A stretch of 64,000 nucleotides of DNA from positions 4,340,001-4,404,000 of the forward strand of contig NC_014328.1 in assembly GCF_000143685.1 (NCBI RefSeq), written 5' to 3'. This stretch comes from Clostridium ljungdahlii DSM 13528 (GTDB lineage Bacteria > Bacillota > Clostridia > Clostridiales > Clostridiaceae). A program made the position numbers and the translations under genes. Shown piece after piece: positions 26,926 through 35,938 of the stretch (positions within the stretch are counted from its first letter, which is position 1; every line of letters begins with the position of its first letter). The notes below the pieces were generated by a model, which had not been told where the DNA came from, made no database searches, and saw only the letters and a list, made by a program, of their open reading frames with translations.

Positions 26926-27720
26926 ATGAAAAGATTTTCTATTTTCAACTATAACGCTTTTATGCTTACATTATTACTTGTATGTTTGAATTGTAGCAGT
27001 ATTACATATGCGAATAAATTAAATATAACTAATAACAAATTTAAAGATGAAACCGTTCAAGAATTGCCTAAAGAAGTATTTTTGACTTTTGATGATGGTC
27101 CATCTGTAAATAACACACAAAAAATATTAAAGATATTAAATGATAACAATATAAAAGCTACTTTTTTTGTAGTTGGAATAAAAGCAGAAGAAAATCCTAC
27201 AGCACTTAAAGAATTAAGTAATAGTGGCATGTGCATAGGAGTTCATACCTATTCTCATAATTATAAAAAAATATATAAAAATTTAGATGCTTATGCTAAT
27301 GACTATGAAATGTGTAGAAATATAATAAAAAAAATAACAAGTAAAGATCCCGTAAACTATACCCGATTACCAGGTGGTTCGACTAACCTAATAATTAGTA
27401 AAACAAACTTATCCTTAATAAAAAAAGCCTTAAATAATAAAGGAATAAAATATGTAGATTGGAATGTTTGTTCAGGTGATGCAGATAGTCATGAAGTACC
27501 TGTTGGGAAAATAAAAAGAAACGTTGAAAATCAATGTAAAAATAAAAAAATTGCAGTAATACTTATGCATGATACTTACTACAAACATTTTACAGTAGAA
27601 TCACTACCTGAAATAATAAAATACTTAAAAGACCAAGGGTTTAATTTTAGAACGTTTGAAAATTTAACGGAAGCAGAGGAAAAAGAACTGATGAAACTTG
27701 AAATAATAAATAAGAAGTAA
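26926..27720 (+). CDS. Secreted polysaccharide deacetylase (CE4/NodB)
   Basis: 264 residues. A hydrophobic signal segment spans residues ~8-29. The NodB domain (about 44-245) has all CE4 motifs: TFDDGPS (catalytic base and metal Asp), HTYSHNY (metal His pair), RLPGGS, DWNVCSGDA and ILMHDTY. It removes acetyl groups from N-acetylated sugars of peptidoglycan or related polymers outside the membrane. AAGGTG precedes the ATG. Monocistronic. Confidence 0.9.
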   Translation: MKRFSIFNYNAFMLTLLLVCLNCSSITYANKLNITNNKFKDETVQELPKEVFLTFDDGPSVNNTQKILKILNDNNIKATFFVVGIKAEENPTALKELSNSGMCIGVHTYSHNYKKIYKNLDAYANDYEMCRNIIKKITSKDPVNYTRLPGGSTNLIISKTNLSLIKKALNNKGIKYVDWNVCSGDADSHEVPVGKIKRNVENQCKNKKIAVILMHDTYYKHFTVESLPEIIKYLKDQGFNFRTFENLTEAEEKELMKLEIINKK

Positions 27721-27808
27721 TATCTAAAACATAACTACCATAAATACTATTTATAACTTATCTTAATACTTTGATTAGTGGAACGATTTTGGAATTAAGA
27801 TACAATTA

Positions 27809-27866
27809 TAAAAATGATTTTAAGTTTACATTTCTTATATTATGATTAGATTTAAAATCATTTTTA
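27809..27866 (-). terminator. Hairpin downstream of the broken phosphoesterase gene
   Basis: TAAAAATGATTTTAA (27809-27823) pairs with TTAAAATCATTTTTA (27852-27866) with a 28-base loop. AT-rich, between two converging genes. Confidence 0.5.
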
Positions 27867-27876
27867 CATTTGTATA

Positions 27877-29164
27877 TTAATTAGTATCCTTTTTCTTAAA
27901 CAATTCCTTAAAATCTTCCGTTGCATATCTAAAAATATCAAGCAACCATTTCCCAAAAGTATTAATAGGCTGTTTTTTTCTAAGATAAATTTTCATTATT
28001 AATAAGATAATTAGTAACGAAAATCCTAAAATTATAAAAGCAACCGCAAGTGGATTCTCTTCATACATTGAATTTGCAAAAAGTTGTGTAGCTGCAAGAT
28101 ACCTTGTAATATAAGTGTTAGCTGGTGATGGAAGTTCAACCCTAGTAGCACTCTTACTATTATCGATTTTTTCTATTATATAATGATAATAGTTATTTTT
28201 TGTTAATAACTCTGCTCCTGCGCCACCAGTAATTATATAACGTACACCTTTTCTAGTATAATCAAAATAACTATGTATGTGTAATTACAAAAATACGCTT
28301 ACCTTGTGCTTTTTTCAAATCCTTTTGAAGCCATACATATTGCTCATCTGAAATTGCTCTTTTTTGAGCCCATCCTGGAACTGAATTTAAAAATGTAAAA
28401 TGGCTGTCTGCAAAATCAAAGGAATAATAAGACGGACCATACAGCATAGTATAAGTATTATATCCATTACCGCGAATGTCATGATTACCTAGTGTCATAC
28501 ATAGGGTAGTTGATATTTTTGATGCCATCTTGTCAAAAAGTCGATATTGATTAGGTTTTCCACTAAATACAAGGTCACCATTATCTATTACAAATACAGG
28601 TTCTTCTCCATTAACTTGCTGAATAATTTTCTGAAAAGTATCATATCCATTACGATTATCACCTAAAATAATATATTGATATTTATTCACATTATTGGGC
28701 GTGTTTTTTTTAACTGGTTCAATTTTTATAGTTTTACCATGACTAACAGGAATATTAAGCTGCAAAGTATTAACGGTAACCTTTGACATATGTAGCTTAC
28801 TATCTTCAATACTCTTCGCATAAAAATCGGGATTAACATTTTCAATAAAGATTGAAACATTAGCTGATTTTGTTCCTTGTATTTTTAATGTTGGAAGTGG
28901 AGATAATGCTCTAATAACAAGACTTTTTACATTGTTTTCCCCATTTTTAATCCCTTTAACAAATCCACCATAAACAGTAACTTGTGTATTTTGTATACTA
29001 TATGTCGAAGAAGAATCATCATAATTGAACTTAAGCGGTATACTAACAAAGTCGCTGCTAATTTTGTAAGCATCTTTAGCATTATAAATAAATGCACCAG
29101 CACCTACTATAAGACATACACACAAGATAATTAGTATTAAATTAATAAATTTTTTTATTTTCAT
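27877..29164 (-). pseudogene. Broken membrane-anchored metallophosphoesterase
   Basis: The first part (29164-28271) encodes an N-terminal membrane anchor, an unknown ~120-residue domain and calcineurin-like motifs GDNRNGYD, DNGDLVFSG and LGNHDIRG, then stops after VITHT. Directly after, in another frame, HIHSYFDYTRKGVRYIITGG continues, followed by a C-terminal membrane helix ending at 27877. The sequence between the two expected metal-site histidine motifs is missing. So there is a frameshift plus a deletion of roughly 35-45 codons, estimated from family layout. The intact protein would be anchored at both ends with the catalytic domain outside. Confidence 0.8.
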
Positions 29165-29376
29165 AGAGATACCTCTTAATTTTATAAACTATGTATTAAT
29201 AAAATTGTATTAGAATATGCTCATGTACTTAGATTTCCTAACACTCATAGAAATTATACTTATAAGTCAAAACAAATAAATTTGTAAATCATAATAATAT
29301 TAAGTTTTAGAAATTATAAAAATACTAATATAATTAGAGTTACAACACTTCCATATTGTTTTAAAATTACAAGCAT

Positions 29377-29416
29377 AAAAATACCATAGAATTTGAAATT
29401 GAATAATATGGTATTT
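29377..29416. terminator. Hairpin in the intergenic region 29165-29445
   Basis: AAATACCATA and TATGGTATTT form a ten-base stem in otherwise featureless AT-rich sequence downstream of the APC permease relic. Confidence 0.45.
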
Positions 29417-29445
29417 CAATAGATTATTTGATTTCTACAGTTTAG

Positions 29446-29829
29446 TTATAAAACAAGACTACCAAGGGTAGTACCTGTAACAATTAGATAAATAACAGCA
29501 GTTATTAGACTTTAACCAATAATTGAGAAAGGAATTGACTTTTGTGGATTCTTTATTGTATTGGACATGATTGCCATACGCTGAAAGTCATCAAAGCACC
29601 GGAAGAAAAGCCTTGCGTCAGTCACAATACCAGTTATTCCCGAACCGAAAACATGTGAAAGGTTAGTTACATCAACATTTGACACAGAAATACCTACATA
29701 TAATACTAGTAAAACTAAATTTATAAAAAATATTTCGATTATTACTTTTGGAGTTGATGTTATCCCGAAGAAATTCACTGCAGCAACAATGAGCAGGATA
29801 ATACTTGCCACTACTTTGTTTACTATCAT
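29446..29829 (-). pseudogene. Decayed APC-family amino-acid permease fragment
   Basis: A reverse frame gives VNKVVASIILLIVAAVNFFG, then a second hydrophobic helix, then MAIMSNTIKNPQKSIPFSIIG, matching the helix 5-6 region of APC permeases (the E-x-x-NP-x-x-x-IP block). An in-frame TAA follows (SIIG-stop), yet the same frame goes on as SLITAVIYLIVTGTTLGSLV before a second stop. Both ends of the gene are missing. Confidence 0.75.
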
Positions 29830-29860
29830 TCTTAGGCACAGTTTTATAGTATAAAATAAG

Positions 29861-29895
29861 AAGGTCTCAGCAAATAAAATTTGCTGAGACCTTTT
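29861..29895 (-). terminator. Terminator of the fixABCX operon
   Basis: AAGGTCTCAGCAAAT pairs perfectly with ATTTGCTGAGACCTT around AAA; the reverse strand then reads into T-rich sequence. It sits 14 bases after the fixX stop codon. Confidence 0.88.
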
Positions 29896-29908
29896 ATAAT
29901 TCAATATA

Positions 29909-30202
29909 CTATGCCAACCTGAACTGTATACCAAACCCTCCCCTTGGGAAGTTCCAATCAATATTATCATGAGAACAAGCTATACGACATGCCCCACATT
30001 CAAGACAACCTTCATAACCAACAGTAACATGTCCATCCTTACATTCATAAACACGAGCAGGGCAAATGAAAGTACAGGTCTTTTCATTACATGTCTCACA
30101 TATCTTTTGATTCTTTATAGCTAAGTGGGAAAGAGTGTCTACATTATAAGTATTTAAATACAGCTTATCATCAATATTTACTTTTAATTTTGTATCTTCC
30201 AT
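29909..30202 (-). CDS. fixX: FixX-type ferredoxin-like protein
   Basis: 97 residues from the ATG at 30202, which overlaps the fixC stop (TAATG); GGAGG lies within fixC. Cysteines C35, C38, C43, C47 and C66, C69, C72, C76 (CLECGACRIAC block) fit a ferredoxin fold with at least one 4Fe-4S cluster, as in FixX and in the C-terminal domain of ETF:quinone oxidoreductase. In FixABCX it passes low-energy electrons between the FixC flavin and the quinone. Last gene of the operon. Confidence 0.9.
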   Translation of the reverse strand: MEDTKLKVNIDDKLYLNTYNVDTLSHLAIKNQKICETCNEKTCTFICPARVYECKDGHVTVGYEGCLECGACRIACSHDNIDWNFPRGGFGIQFRLA

Positions 30203-31497
30203 TATTTCATCGCCCTCCATATTTTAAATCCATCCATACCCATACTTAATATAGATTTTCCACCAGCCATATGTTTAATAGCTAACTTTTGCTTGTCTCT
30301 CTTTGATACTCCATCTACAGTAAACATTTCACTCATCACCTTGTTAGCTGCTGGTATATAATGATTAAAGAACTTCGGATTTTCTTCCATAGTTGTAGAT
30401 GCATTCTTATATTTTTTTAGATCTTTCATAACATAACTTTCTTTAAGCAGCTCCTGATAATGTGAAAGTGTTTGTTCATTGAATTTGCCTAGTTTCTTAG
30501 CCTGTATAATAGTCTCAGCAGCAAAACGTCCAGAGGTCATTCCTAGATTTGATCCTTCTCTATGAATACCATTAACAAGCTGTGCTGCATCCCCAATTAC
30601 AAGTACTCCATCCCCTACTAATTTAGGTATACTATTATACCCTCCTTCTGGAATTAAGTGTGCATAATATTCACTTGCTTCACCTCCTGCAATTAAAGGC
30701 TTAATAACAGGATGCTGCTTGATATACTCTAATAATTCATAAGGTTTAACATTTCTTTCACTCATCTGTGAAAGCAAAGCTCCGCAGCCAATAGATATAT
30801 GTTCGTTATTAGTATAGATAAAGGCTGTACCTACCATACCTAAGGTTCCATCACCAAACATTTCTACAGTTGCTCCCATACCTTTGTCTAAGTTAAATCT
30901 ATCTTCGATTTTATCTGAAGGCAGTTTTAATTCCTCCATAACTGCAAGGGCTACCTGATCCTTACGCCATTCTTTATGGAAGCCAAGGTTTTTAGCTAGC
31001 AATGAATTAACTCCATCTGCAAGAACAACCACATCAGCATAAATATCTCCATCTGGTCTATCTGTTCTAACTCCAACAACTTTATTGTTTTCTACAATAC
31101 ATTCCTTTACAACAGTCTCGTTGACAATCAATGCACCAGCTTCTATACACTTTTTTGAAAGCCACTGATCAAACTTACCTCTAAAAACTGTAAAGTTGTT
31201 ATAAGGGGGCTTTGACCACTCCATTCCTCTATAACCGGTTTTAGCTGCGGATTCTTTACCTAGTAACCAAAAGTTTTGTTCTACAATAGGACGTTCAAGA
31301 GGTGCTTCCTTCCAAAACTCTGGTATAATCTCGTCCATCATGTGGCGGTATAATACACCACCCATAACATTTTTTGAGCCAGGGTATTTACCTTTTTCAA
31401 TAACAATAACTTTAAGACCTTCTTTTGCCATTACATATGTTGCTGCAAGCCCGGAAACCCCAGCCCCTACAACAATAACATCAAATTTTTCAGCCAC
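30202..31497 (-). CDS. fixC: FixC, ETF:quinone oxidoreductase-like flavoprotein
   Basis: 431 residues. The N-terminal FAD dinucleotide fold VVGAGVSGLAATYVMAKEG (about 9-27), the ETF-QO hallmark GSKNVMGGVLY (41-51), the second FAD contact VIGDAAQLVNGIHREG and GMTSGRFAAE near residue 300. It receives electrons from the FixA/FixB pair and, with FixX, reduces a membrane quinone. No membrane helix; FixC proteins bind the membrane peripherally. It lies 3 bases after fixB. A quinone acceptor implies a prenylquinone, for which genes lie at 38.3-41.8 kb. Confidence 0.92.
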   Translation of the reverse strand: MAEKFDVIVVGAGVSGLAATYVMAKEGLKVIVIEKGKYPGSKNVMGGVLYRHMMDEIIPEFWKEAPLERPIVEQNFWLLGKESAAKTGYRGMEWSKPPYNNFTVFRGKFDQWLSKKCIEAGALIVNETVVKECIVENNKVVGVRTDRPDGDIYADVVVLADGVNSLLAKNLGFHKEWRKDQVALAVMEELKLPSDKIEDRFNLDKGMGATVEMFGDGTLGMVGTAFIYTNNEHISIGCGALLSQMSERNVKPYELLEYIKQHPVIKPLIAGGEASEYYAHLIPEGGYNSIPKLVGDGVLVIGDAAQLVNGIHREGSNLGMTSGRFAAETIIQAKKLGKFNEQTLSHYQELLKESYVMKDLKKYKNASTTMEENPKFFNHYIPAANKVMSEMFTVDGVSKRDKQKLAIKHMAGGKSILSMGMDGFKIWRAMK

Positions 31498-31500
31498 TCT

Positions 31501-32790
31501 TTAAACCTCCTTCGCAATCGTACACAAACCTTTATTATTTATCTTCGAAACTTCTGTAATTTCTTCTTTAAAACTACTAATTAATTTAGGTAATACTTCA
31601 AAAACATCTCCCTCTATTCCATAAGTAGCCAACTTCATCATTTCACATTCAGAATCTGTATTTATACAAACTATTGTTTCAGCTCCTTGCATTCCAACGG
31701 TATGCTGTATTGCACCAGAAATTCCTATAGCAAAGTATAGTTTTGGGGATACTGTTTGTCCTGTCTGACCAACTTGACGTTTATGATCTACTAAACCTTT
31801 CTCAACAGCGCCGCGACTTCCTGCAACTACACCTCCAACAACCTTTGCTAACTCCTCTAGCAACTTAAATCCTTCCTGATTCTGCACACCACGTCCACCA
31901 CAAACTATAATTTTAGCATCTTCAAGTTTTGCATTTTCTGCCTGTTCCTTAATAATCTCAAGTACCCAAGTCTTAAGACATTTTTCTTCAATTTTAAAAT
32001 TCTCTCTAATTATAGCGCCTGTTTTATTTACTTCAGGTTCTGGCATCATCATAACTCTTGGACGCACAGTAGCCATTTGAGGACGGTGTTTCTCACATAC
32101 TATTGTTGCCATTATATTTCCTCCAAAGGCTGGACGGCTAGCAAGCAATACTCTTTTTTCTAAGTCAATATCTAGTCCGGTACAGTCTGCTGTAAGTCCA
32201 GTTTTCAATGCAGTTGCAACGGCACCAGCTAAATCTCTTCCCGTAGTTGTTGCTCCCATTAATAATATTTCTGGTTTATACTTATTTATTAAATAGCAGA
32301 AAGCTCTATTATAAGTCTCTGCTCTATAAAAATGAAATACTTCATCATCTATAACATATATGGTATCTGCACCATATCCAAAAAGCTCAGGTATTATAGA
32401 TTCAACTTTATCACCTAATAAAACTGTACATACCTTTACCTCTAATTTTGAAGCAAGCTTTCTTGCAGCACCAATAAGTTCAAGAGTAACAGAAGATAGC
32501 TTACCTTCTAATTGTTCTGCAAAGACCCATACATCTCCAGTAGGTTTTTCTGACTTTGAAGCTTTGCTACCTTCCTTAGTCTCATTCTTCGAGATATCAT
32601 TGGCTTTCTTGTTGACACCTGAAATATTTAACGCAGAAACTGGACACACCGATACACACTTTCCACATTCAGTACATTTTTCTTTACTAGCCACTAATTT
32701 ACCTTCTCCATTAATCCCCAATGCATCGAAGGGGCAAATTGGGATACATGATTCACATCCAATACAAGAATCTGTAATTATAACTGCCAT
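31501..32790 (-). CDS. fixB: FixB/EtfA, electron-transfer flavoprotein alpha subunit with N-terminal 2x4Fe-4S ferredoxin domain
   Basis: 429 residues. The first ~60 hold two ferredoxin motifs: C9, C12, C15, C19 and C39, C42, C45, C49. A short charged linker leads to an ETF-alpha core: DVWVFAEQL, LLMGATTTGRDLAGAVA, and the C-terminal FAD domain VCGGRGVQNQEGFKLLEEL, AGSRGAVEKGL and KLYFAIGISGAIQH. The extra ferredoxin domain is common in clostridial ETFs and offers an iron-sulphur route for electrons. Its start overlaps fixA by 13 bases, with AGGAGG inside fixA. Confidence 0.93.
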   Translation of the reverse strand: MAVIITDSCIGCESCIPICPFDALGINGEGKLVASKEKCTECGKCVSVCPVSALNISGVNKKANDISKNETKEGSKASKSEKPTGDVWVFAEQLEGKLSSVTLELIGAARKLASKLEVKVCTVLLGDKVESIIPELFGYGADTIYVIDDEVFHFYRAETYNRAFCYLINKYKPEILLMGATTTGRDLAGAVATALKTGLTADCTGLDIDLEKRVLLASRPAFGGNIMATIVCEKHRPQMATVRPRVMMMPEPEVNKTGAIIRENFKIEEKCLKTWVLEIIKEQAENAKLEDAKIIVCGGRGVQNQEGFKLLEELAKVVGGVVAGSRGAVEKGLVDHKRQVGQTGQTVSPKLYFAIGISGAIQHTVGMQGAETIVCINTDSECEMMKLATYGIEGDVFEVLPKLISSFKEEITEVSKINNKGLCTIAKEV

Positions 32791-33587
32791 CTAACTATTC
32801 CTCCTTTCAAGCTATCTGTAAGTTGTTTTACCACCTCATCAATGTTGCCTTTTAGTAACTCCCCACCGGACCTTTGAGGTGGTGGAAATATACGTCGAAC
32901 TGAAGTTGGAGATCCTTTAAGCCCTAATTGACTCATATCTGCTTCAAAATCATTAATTCCCCAAACTGTTGCTTTATAACGTGCTGCTCTAATAATATTT
33001 GATAGTGGAGAAAAACTTAAATCATTTATATCTTTTTCTACTGTGATTAAGCATGGAAGTTTTGATTCAACAACTTCATAGCCATTATCAATTTTTCTGT
33101 GTATTATCACAGTATTATTTTTTAAATTTAAAGACTTTATTTTTTCCACATAGGTTAATTGCGGTATTCCAAGTCTAGATGCAATACCTGGTCCAACCTG
33201 AGCTGTATCTCCATCTATAGCTTGCTTTCCACAAAACACTAAATCAATAGCCTCTTTCTCCATTATTTTTTTTATTCCCATTGAAAGTATATAACTTGTA
33301 GCTAGAGTATCAGAACCAGCAAATGCTCTATCTGAGAGAAGATACCCTTCATCAGCTCCCATTTCAATACACTTTTTAATAACTTCCTCTGCTTGTGGCG
33401 GCCCCATTGATATAATAGAAACCTTACCTCCAAACTTATTTTTAATTTTCACAGCTTCTTCTACTGCATGTGCATCATAAGGATTAATAATTGTAGGTGC
33501 GCTTGATCTATCTAAAGTATTTGTTTTTGGATCCATTTTAATTTCTGTAGTATCCGGTACTTGTTTCACACAAACTAAAATATGCAA
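32778..33587 (-). CDS. fixA: FixA/EtfB, electron-transfer flavoprotein beta subunit
   Basis: 269 residues. ETF-beta pattern: MHILVCVKQVPDTTEIKMDP, INPYDAHAVEEAVKIK, VSIISMGPPQAEEVIKKCIEMGADE and FCGKQAIDGDTAQVGPGIASRLG (the beta signature). In bifurcating ETFs this subunit binds NADH and the bifurcating FAD. It is the first gene of fixABCX, about 63 bases after a predicted start site from the shared promoter element at 33657-33690. Confidence 0.93.
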   Translation of the reverse strand: MHILVCVKQVPDTTEIKMDPKTNTLDRSSAPTIINPYDAHAVEEAVKIKNKFGGKVSIISMGPPQAEEVIKKCIEMGADEGYLLSDRAFAGSDTLATSYILSMGIKKIMEKEAIDLVFCGKQAIDGDTAQVGPGIASRLGIPQLTYVEKIKSLNLKNNTVIIHRKIDNGYEVVESKLPCLITVEKDINDLSFSPLSNIIRAARYKATVWGINDFEADMSQLGLKGSPTSVRRIFPPPQRSGGELLKGNIDEVVKQLTDSLKGGIVRWQL

Positions 33588-33656
33588 CTAAACAACAACT
33601 CCTTCAATTTTTATTTAAAATTATTATTTACAATCATTTTTCATTATTTGTGCTCT

Positions 33657-33690
33657 ATTATATAAGTCTCATATGAAGAAAAAATGAAGA
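33657..33690 (-). promoter_or_regulatory. Regulon promoter element 1 (fixABCX)
   Basis: On the reverse strand TCTTCA-N5-TCTTCA, then exactly 11 bases, then TATAAT. There is no -35 hexamer. The direct repeat with an 11-base period replaces it, as in promoters activated by OmpR/PhoB-type regulators. The same layout occurs at four other promoters in this cluster. Confidence 0.8.
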
Positions 33691-33751
33691 TTAAATAATT
33701 TAAAAAATTTATTTAAAACAAGTTTGGTTATGCAAATATTTTTTATATAAA

Positions 33752-33785
33752 TCTTTATAATTTCTACACAACTATTCTGTATATT
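33752..33785 (+). promoter_or_regulatory. Regulon promoter element 2 (HMA/DsbD-like/cupredoxin gene)
   Basis: TCTTTA-N5-TCTACA-N11-TATATT, pointing to the gene at 33876. The second half-site has one mismatch to the consensus and the -10 is weaker, but spacings are exact. Confidence 0.7.
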
Positions 33786-33875
33786 ATAGCTATTAAATGT
33801 ATTTATAATGTGAGGACTATACCAATGTACTCAGCTTATAGAATAAAAATAATAATATACTGGTGAGGTAAATTT

Positions 33876-35291
33876 ATGAGTATAAAAAATATAAGACTAA
33901 AAGTATATAATATGACTTGTACATCTTGTGAAAAAACTATAGAAAGAACATTAAAAAAGTTAGTAGGGGTTTTTAATGCCAAGGCTAACTACAGTGGTCA
34001 ATTTATAGACATAGAATATGATTCTAAACTTTGCAATCTAAAGGATATAAAGGATTGTATAAATAGTACTGGATATAGCACTGAGAATTCCTATAATCTT
34101 GGATTTGCTGGAATACTTATGGTAGCAGTTTCCATTATTCTTATAGGTAATTCTACTGGTGGTTTCGATATGAATAATATGCTTAAAGGAGCAACCTATT
34201 TTGTACTTTTTGTAGTTGGAGTGCTCACCTCTATACACTGTGTGGGAATGTGCGGTGGAATAATGCTTTCTCAAAGCTTAACTAATGAAAGCACCAATAA
34301 ATTTCAGGCAATTAAACCTGCAATACTTTATAATATAGGGAGAGTAATATCATATACAATTCTAGGTGGAATTATTGGTACCTTGGGCTCCGTACTTTCA
34401 CTATCTATAAAAACTCAAGCTGCTCTTCAACTGTTTGCTGGTTTATTTATGATCATCATGGGATTTAATATGGCTGGTTTTTCTTTATTTAGAAAGCTGC
34501 AAATAAAACTACCTTGGTCCTTTTGTTCAGTAAAGAATAAGCCTAAAACTCCATTTATGGTAGGTATCTTAAATGGTTTAATGCCATGCGGGCCTCTTCA
34601 AACTATGCAGCTATATGCTCTTGGTACAGGCAGCTCTTTTAAAGGTGCTCTTTCTATGTTCATCTTTGCCTTAGGTACAGTGCCTTTAATGTTAACTTTC
34701 GGTGCAGTTTCTGGCCTATTAAGTAAAGGATACACAAAAAAGATTTTAAAATTTAGTGGAGTCCTTGTAATTGTCCTAGGGTTAATTATGGGTAATAGAG
34801 GACTATCTTTAGCTGGAATAAATGTTGTTTCGTCTATAGGTTCTCTTTTACCTGGAACTAACCAATCCCTTGCTGCTTCTGCGGCAAATAGCACTAAAGC
34901 TGTTTTAAAGGATGGAGTTCAGGTAGTAAATATGACTGCAGATGGAAATGGGTATACGCCTAATGTACTGTATGTAAAAAAAGGCATTCCTGTTAAGTGG
35001 ATAATAGATGGGAAACAAATAACTTCTTGTAACAATGCAATTGTAGTAGCATCGCTAAATATAAAGAAGCAGTTGGATAATGGTGAAAATATAATAGAGT
35101 TTACACCAAATGACAAAGACATAAACTTTAGCTGCTGGATGGGAATGATAAATGGGGTAATTCGAGTAGTAGATAATCTAGATTCTGTTGATACATCTAA
35201 GCCCACCGATCCTTCCGCTCCTCCTGTTGGTACTCCTAATTGCTGTAGTGGTGGTGCAGTAGCACCTAGTGCTAATTCGTCAACTAAATAA
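33876..35291 (+). CDS. HMA domain - DsbD/TauE-like membrane domain - cupredoxin-like fusion
   Basis: 471 residues. Residues 1-70 form a heavy-metal-associated domain with NMTCTSC (C15, C18). Six membrane helices follow (about 77-330), carrying the DsbD_2/UreH-like pairs HCVGMCGG (C122, C126) and LMPCGPLQ (C238). The C-terminal ~90 residues are an exported cupredoxin-like domain, with SCNNAIV and NFSCWMGM offering Cys/Met ligands, then a Pro-rich tail with a CC pair. Related DsbD_2 proteins accompany cbb3-oxidase maturation genes in proteobacteria. A role in copper or thiol/electron delivery across the membrane is likely. The start has GAGGT seven bases upstream. Confidence 0.82.
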   Translation: MSIKNIRLKVYNMTCTSCEKTIERTLKKLVGVFNAKANYSGQFIDIEYDSKLCNLKDIKDCINSTGYSTENSYNLGFAGILMVAVSIILIGNSTGGFDMNNMLKGATYFVLFVVGVLTSIHCVGMCGGIMLSQSLTNESTNKFQAIKPAILYNIGRVISYTILGGIIGTLGSVLSLSIKTQAALQLFAGLFMIIMGFNMAGFSLFRKLQIKLPWSFCSVKNKPKTPFMVGILNGLMPCGPLQTMQLYALGTGSSFKGALSMFIFALGTVPLMLTFGAVSGLLSKGYTKKILKFSGVLVIVLGLIMGNRGLSLAGINVVSSIGSLLPGTNQSLAASAANSTKAVLKDGVQVVNMTADGNGYTPNVLYVKKGIPVKWIIDGKQITSCNNAIVVASLNIKKQLDNGENIIEFTPNDKDINFSCWMGMINGVIRVVDNLDSVDTSKPTDPSAPPVGTPNCCSGGAVAPSANSSTK

Positions 35292-35368
35292 CAAACTCAA
35301 AACATATATGAAAGTTATCTAAATAGTATTCAAGAGTAATTTTGTAGATGCTCTAATTACCATAATAA

Positions 35369-35424
35369 AAAAAGTGATTGAATAAAAGTAATCTACACAT
35401 TTTTACTTTATCAATCACTTTTAG
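35369..35424. terminator. Bidirectional terminator
   Basis: AAAGTGATTGA (35371-35381) pairs with TCAATCACTTT (35411-35421); further A/T pairs extend the stem and T-tracts flank both sides. It separates the converging fusion and OsmC genes. Confidence 0.75.
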
Positions 35425-35432
35425 TTTAATAA

Positions 35433-35876
35433 TTACTTCTCTATTGTAATCTTTGCCTTTTCTAGTTTAACAACATTTCCTATTGTATCTCCTACTGGGC
35501 ATCTTTTTTCAATGAGTTCAATAAACTTCCTAATTTTTTCTTCTGAAGCATCACTCTTTATATGCATATTATATCTTACACTCTGGTATCCCGGTCTCAC
35601 ATCCGATAATCCCATAAATCCATCTGGATCCAATTCTCCTTCTAACTCTATCCAAAAATCCTCAAGATTTATTTTCATTTTTTCAGCAAAAGATGATGCA
35701 AGAATTGTTTGACATCCACCTAAAGCACAAAGAACTAATTCAACCGGATTCATTCCAGTATTACTTCCACCTAAGCTTTCTGGTTCGTCAATATCTACAT
35801 TAAACCCCCTTGCTTCTGCTGTAACTGCAAGACCTTTCTTTCGTCTTGTTGTTGCCTTAAATGTTGTTATCGCCAT
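35433..35876 (-). CDS. OsmC family protein (YhfA-like)
   Basis: 147 residues. OsmC fold with both redox cysteines in their usual places: LGGCQTILASSFAEKM (about 53-68) and KRCPVGDTIGN (about 126-136). Family members reduce organic hydroperoxides or act in sulfur chemistry using thiols. No regulon element was found in front of it, so it may be independent although it lies inside the redox cluster. Confidence 0.85.
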   Translation of the reverse strand: MAITTFKATTRRKKGLAVTAEARGFNVDIDEPESLGGSNTGMNPVELVLCALGGCQTILASSFAEKMKINLEDFWIELEGELDPDGFMGLSDVRPGYQSVRYNMHIKSDASEEKIRKFIELIEKRCPVGDTIGNVVKLEKAKITIEK

Positions 35877-35938
35877 AATACCACTCCTTTATAAATTTAG
35901 TTAGCATTACAACTTCAGTATATCCCAATCAATTAATA

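Noticed and set aside
26766..26948. 60-codon reverse frame upstream of the polysaccharide deacetylase
   Set aside because: Covers the deacetylase promoter region, no ribosome site, composition typical of AT-rich non-coding DNA.
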